This document shows positions 5,126-5,728 of a stretch of DNA of 5,728 bases, piece by piece; the first letter of the stretch is position 1; the number at the start of each line of letters is the position of its first letter. A program made the translations under genes and the position numbers. The notes under the pieces were generated by a model. That model searched no databases. It worked only from the letters and a program-made list of their open reading frames with translations, and was not told where the DNA came from. This DNA comes from Lachnospiraceae bacterium (lineage in GTDB: Bacteria; Bacillota_A; Clostridia; Lachnospirales; Lachnospiraceae): NCBI GenBank assembly GCA_017435025.1, contig JAFSFU010000027.1, forward strand, positions 1 through 5,728, written 5' to 3'.

Positions 5126-5728
5126 TTTTGTTGTGCAGGGAAGTATTTTAGCCATTGCCTCCATCGTAGTACGCATCATCGGTATTGCTTATCGTATTCC
5201 GATGATCAATATCATCGGCGATGAAGGCATGGGCTATTACGGAACTGCATTTAATGTTTATAATATTGCATTATTGTTATCCTCTTACAGTTTGCCGCTT
5301 GCGGTATCAAAGATGGTATCCGCGCGACTTGCCAATAAGCAGTATCGAAATGCGGAAAGAATCTTCAAAGCTGCTTTGGCGTATGCGACAGTTGTGGGTG
5401 CGGTCACTGCCGCGATCATCTGGTTTGGTGCTGACTTTTTTGCATCGAAAGTTTTCTTTATGCCTTATGCTGCATTTGCTTTGAGGACGTTGGCTCCAAC
5501 GGTGTGGATCATGGCATATCTTGGAGTATTCCGTGGATATTTCCAGGGACGCGGCACGATGGTTCCAACTGCGTTCTCACAGGTGTTTGAACAGATCATC
5601 AACGCGATCGTCAGTGTAGTAGCAGGAAGTTTCCTTTTCAATGAAGCGTTGAAAGTGGAGATTATGAAAAATGAGGCGGGATCCGGTTATTCCAATGCCT
5701 GGGGTGCCGCCGGAGGTACCATCGGTAC
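5106..5728 (+). CDS. MurJ/SpoVB-like oligosaccharide flippase, N-terminal part (3' truncated by window)
   Basis: Membrane transporter of the MOP (MATE/PST/MVF) superfamily, the group containing lipid II flippase MurJ (YtgP) and SpoVB of B. subtilis, moving lipid-linked cell-wall or polysaccharide precursors across the membrane. The first 207 residues are seen, with no stop. Features: FVVQGSILAIASIVVRIIGIAYRIP (8-32) covers helix 1, GDEGMGYYGTAFNVYNIALLLSSYSLPLAVSK (38-69) is the signature second region, then helices at about 88-108 and 120-141, the RGYFQG motif (143-148), and PTAFSQVFEQIINAIVS (154-170). These match YtgP/SpoVB-type proteins; which paralogue cannot be told. ATG 5106 (MAKKESN) is preferred; an in-frame ATG at 5097 is possible. 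The ribosome-binding signal is weak (CAGG, 5092-5095), so coupling to the upstream gene, overlapping by 20 bases, is likely. Confidence 0.92.
   Translation, partial: MAKKESNFVVQGSILAIASIVVRIIGIAYRIPMINIIGDEGMGYYGTAFNVYNIALLLSSYSLPLAVSKMVSARLANKQYRNAERIFKAALAYATVVGAVTAAIIWFGADFFASKVFFMPYAAFALRTLAPTVWIMAYLGVFRGYFQGRGTMVPTAFSQVFEQIINAIVSVVAGSFLFNEALKVEIMKNEAGSGYSNAWGAAGGTIG

Noticed and set aside
5221..5484. Open frame of 87 codons overlapping the flippase gene in another frame
   Set aside because: It lies inside a clear membrane transporter gene, and its translation shows no family pattern or ribosome-binding site.
1..5728. Mobile element, CRISPR, toxin-antitoxin or defence genes
   Set aside because: I found no transposase, terminal inverted repeats, spaced direct repeats, tRNA-like structure or phage-type gene. 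All genes are core housekeeping, sporulation or envelope genes.

Overview
The window is a chromosomal stretch from a low-to-moderate GC, spore-lineage Firmicute. The gene set, SD-rich starts and protein style best suit a Clostridia member, probably Lachnospiraceae; that taxon is inferred from gene order and sequence style, not from a search. All genes are on the + strand. No tRNA, rRNA, CRISPR array, IS element or phage gene is visible, and no stretch over 300 bases lacks a gene.

Region 1 (1-614) is the 3' end of alaS (alanyl-tRNA synthetase): end of the editing domain, coiled coil and C-Ala domain. Region 2 (615-983) is a compact unit for ribosomal protein S21: a strong extended -10 promoter, a leader with a hairpin abutting a strong Shine-Dalgarno, the 58-codon rpsU (757-933), and a clear intrinsic terminator (947-983). 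Region 3 (984-1024) is a 41-base gap with a perfect 8+8 palindrome and a possible, weakly supported sigma-E-type promoter.

Region 4 (1025-5728) is a tightly packed gene train: yqfC, yqfD, phoH, ybeY, a DUF3048 (YerB-like) lipoprotein gene, and the first 207 codons of a MurJ/SpoVB-type lipid-linked oligosaccharide flippase. All five junctions overlap (4, 14, 17, 4 and 20 bases), which suggests one transcript with translational coupling. The yqfC-yqfD-phoH-ybeY order follows the Bacillus subtilis yqf cluster, but the HD-domain gene yqfF (pgpH) usually found between phoH and ybeY is absent.

Functionally the train mixes sporulation (YqfC, YqfD), RNA/ribosome maintenance (PhoH ATPase, YbeY endoribonuclease) and cell-envelope functions (DUF3048 lipoprotein, flippase). 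Most of the window is conserved core genome. The least explained features are the non-coding signals on either side of rpsU and the coupling of the DUF3048 lipoprotein to the flippase. I see no convincing sign of a wholly new system.
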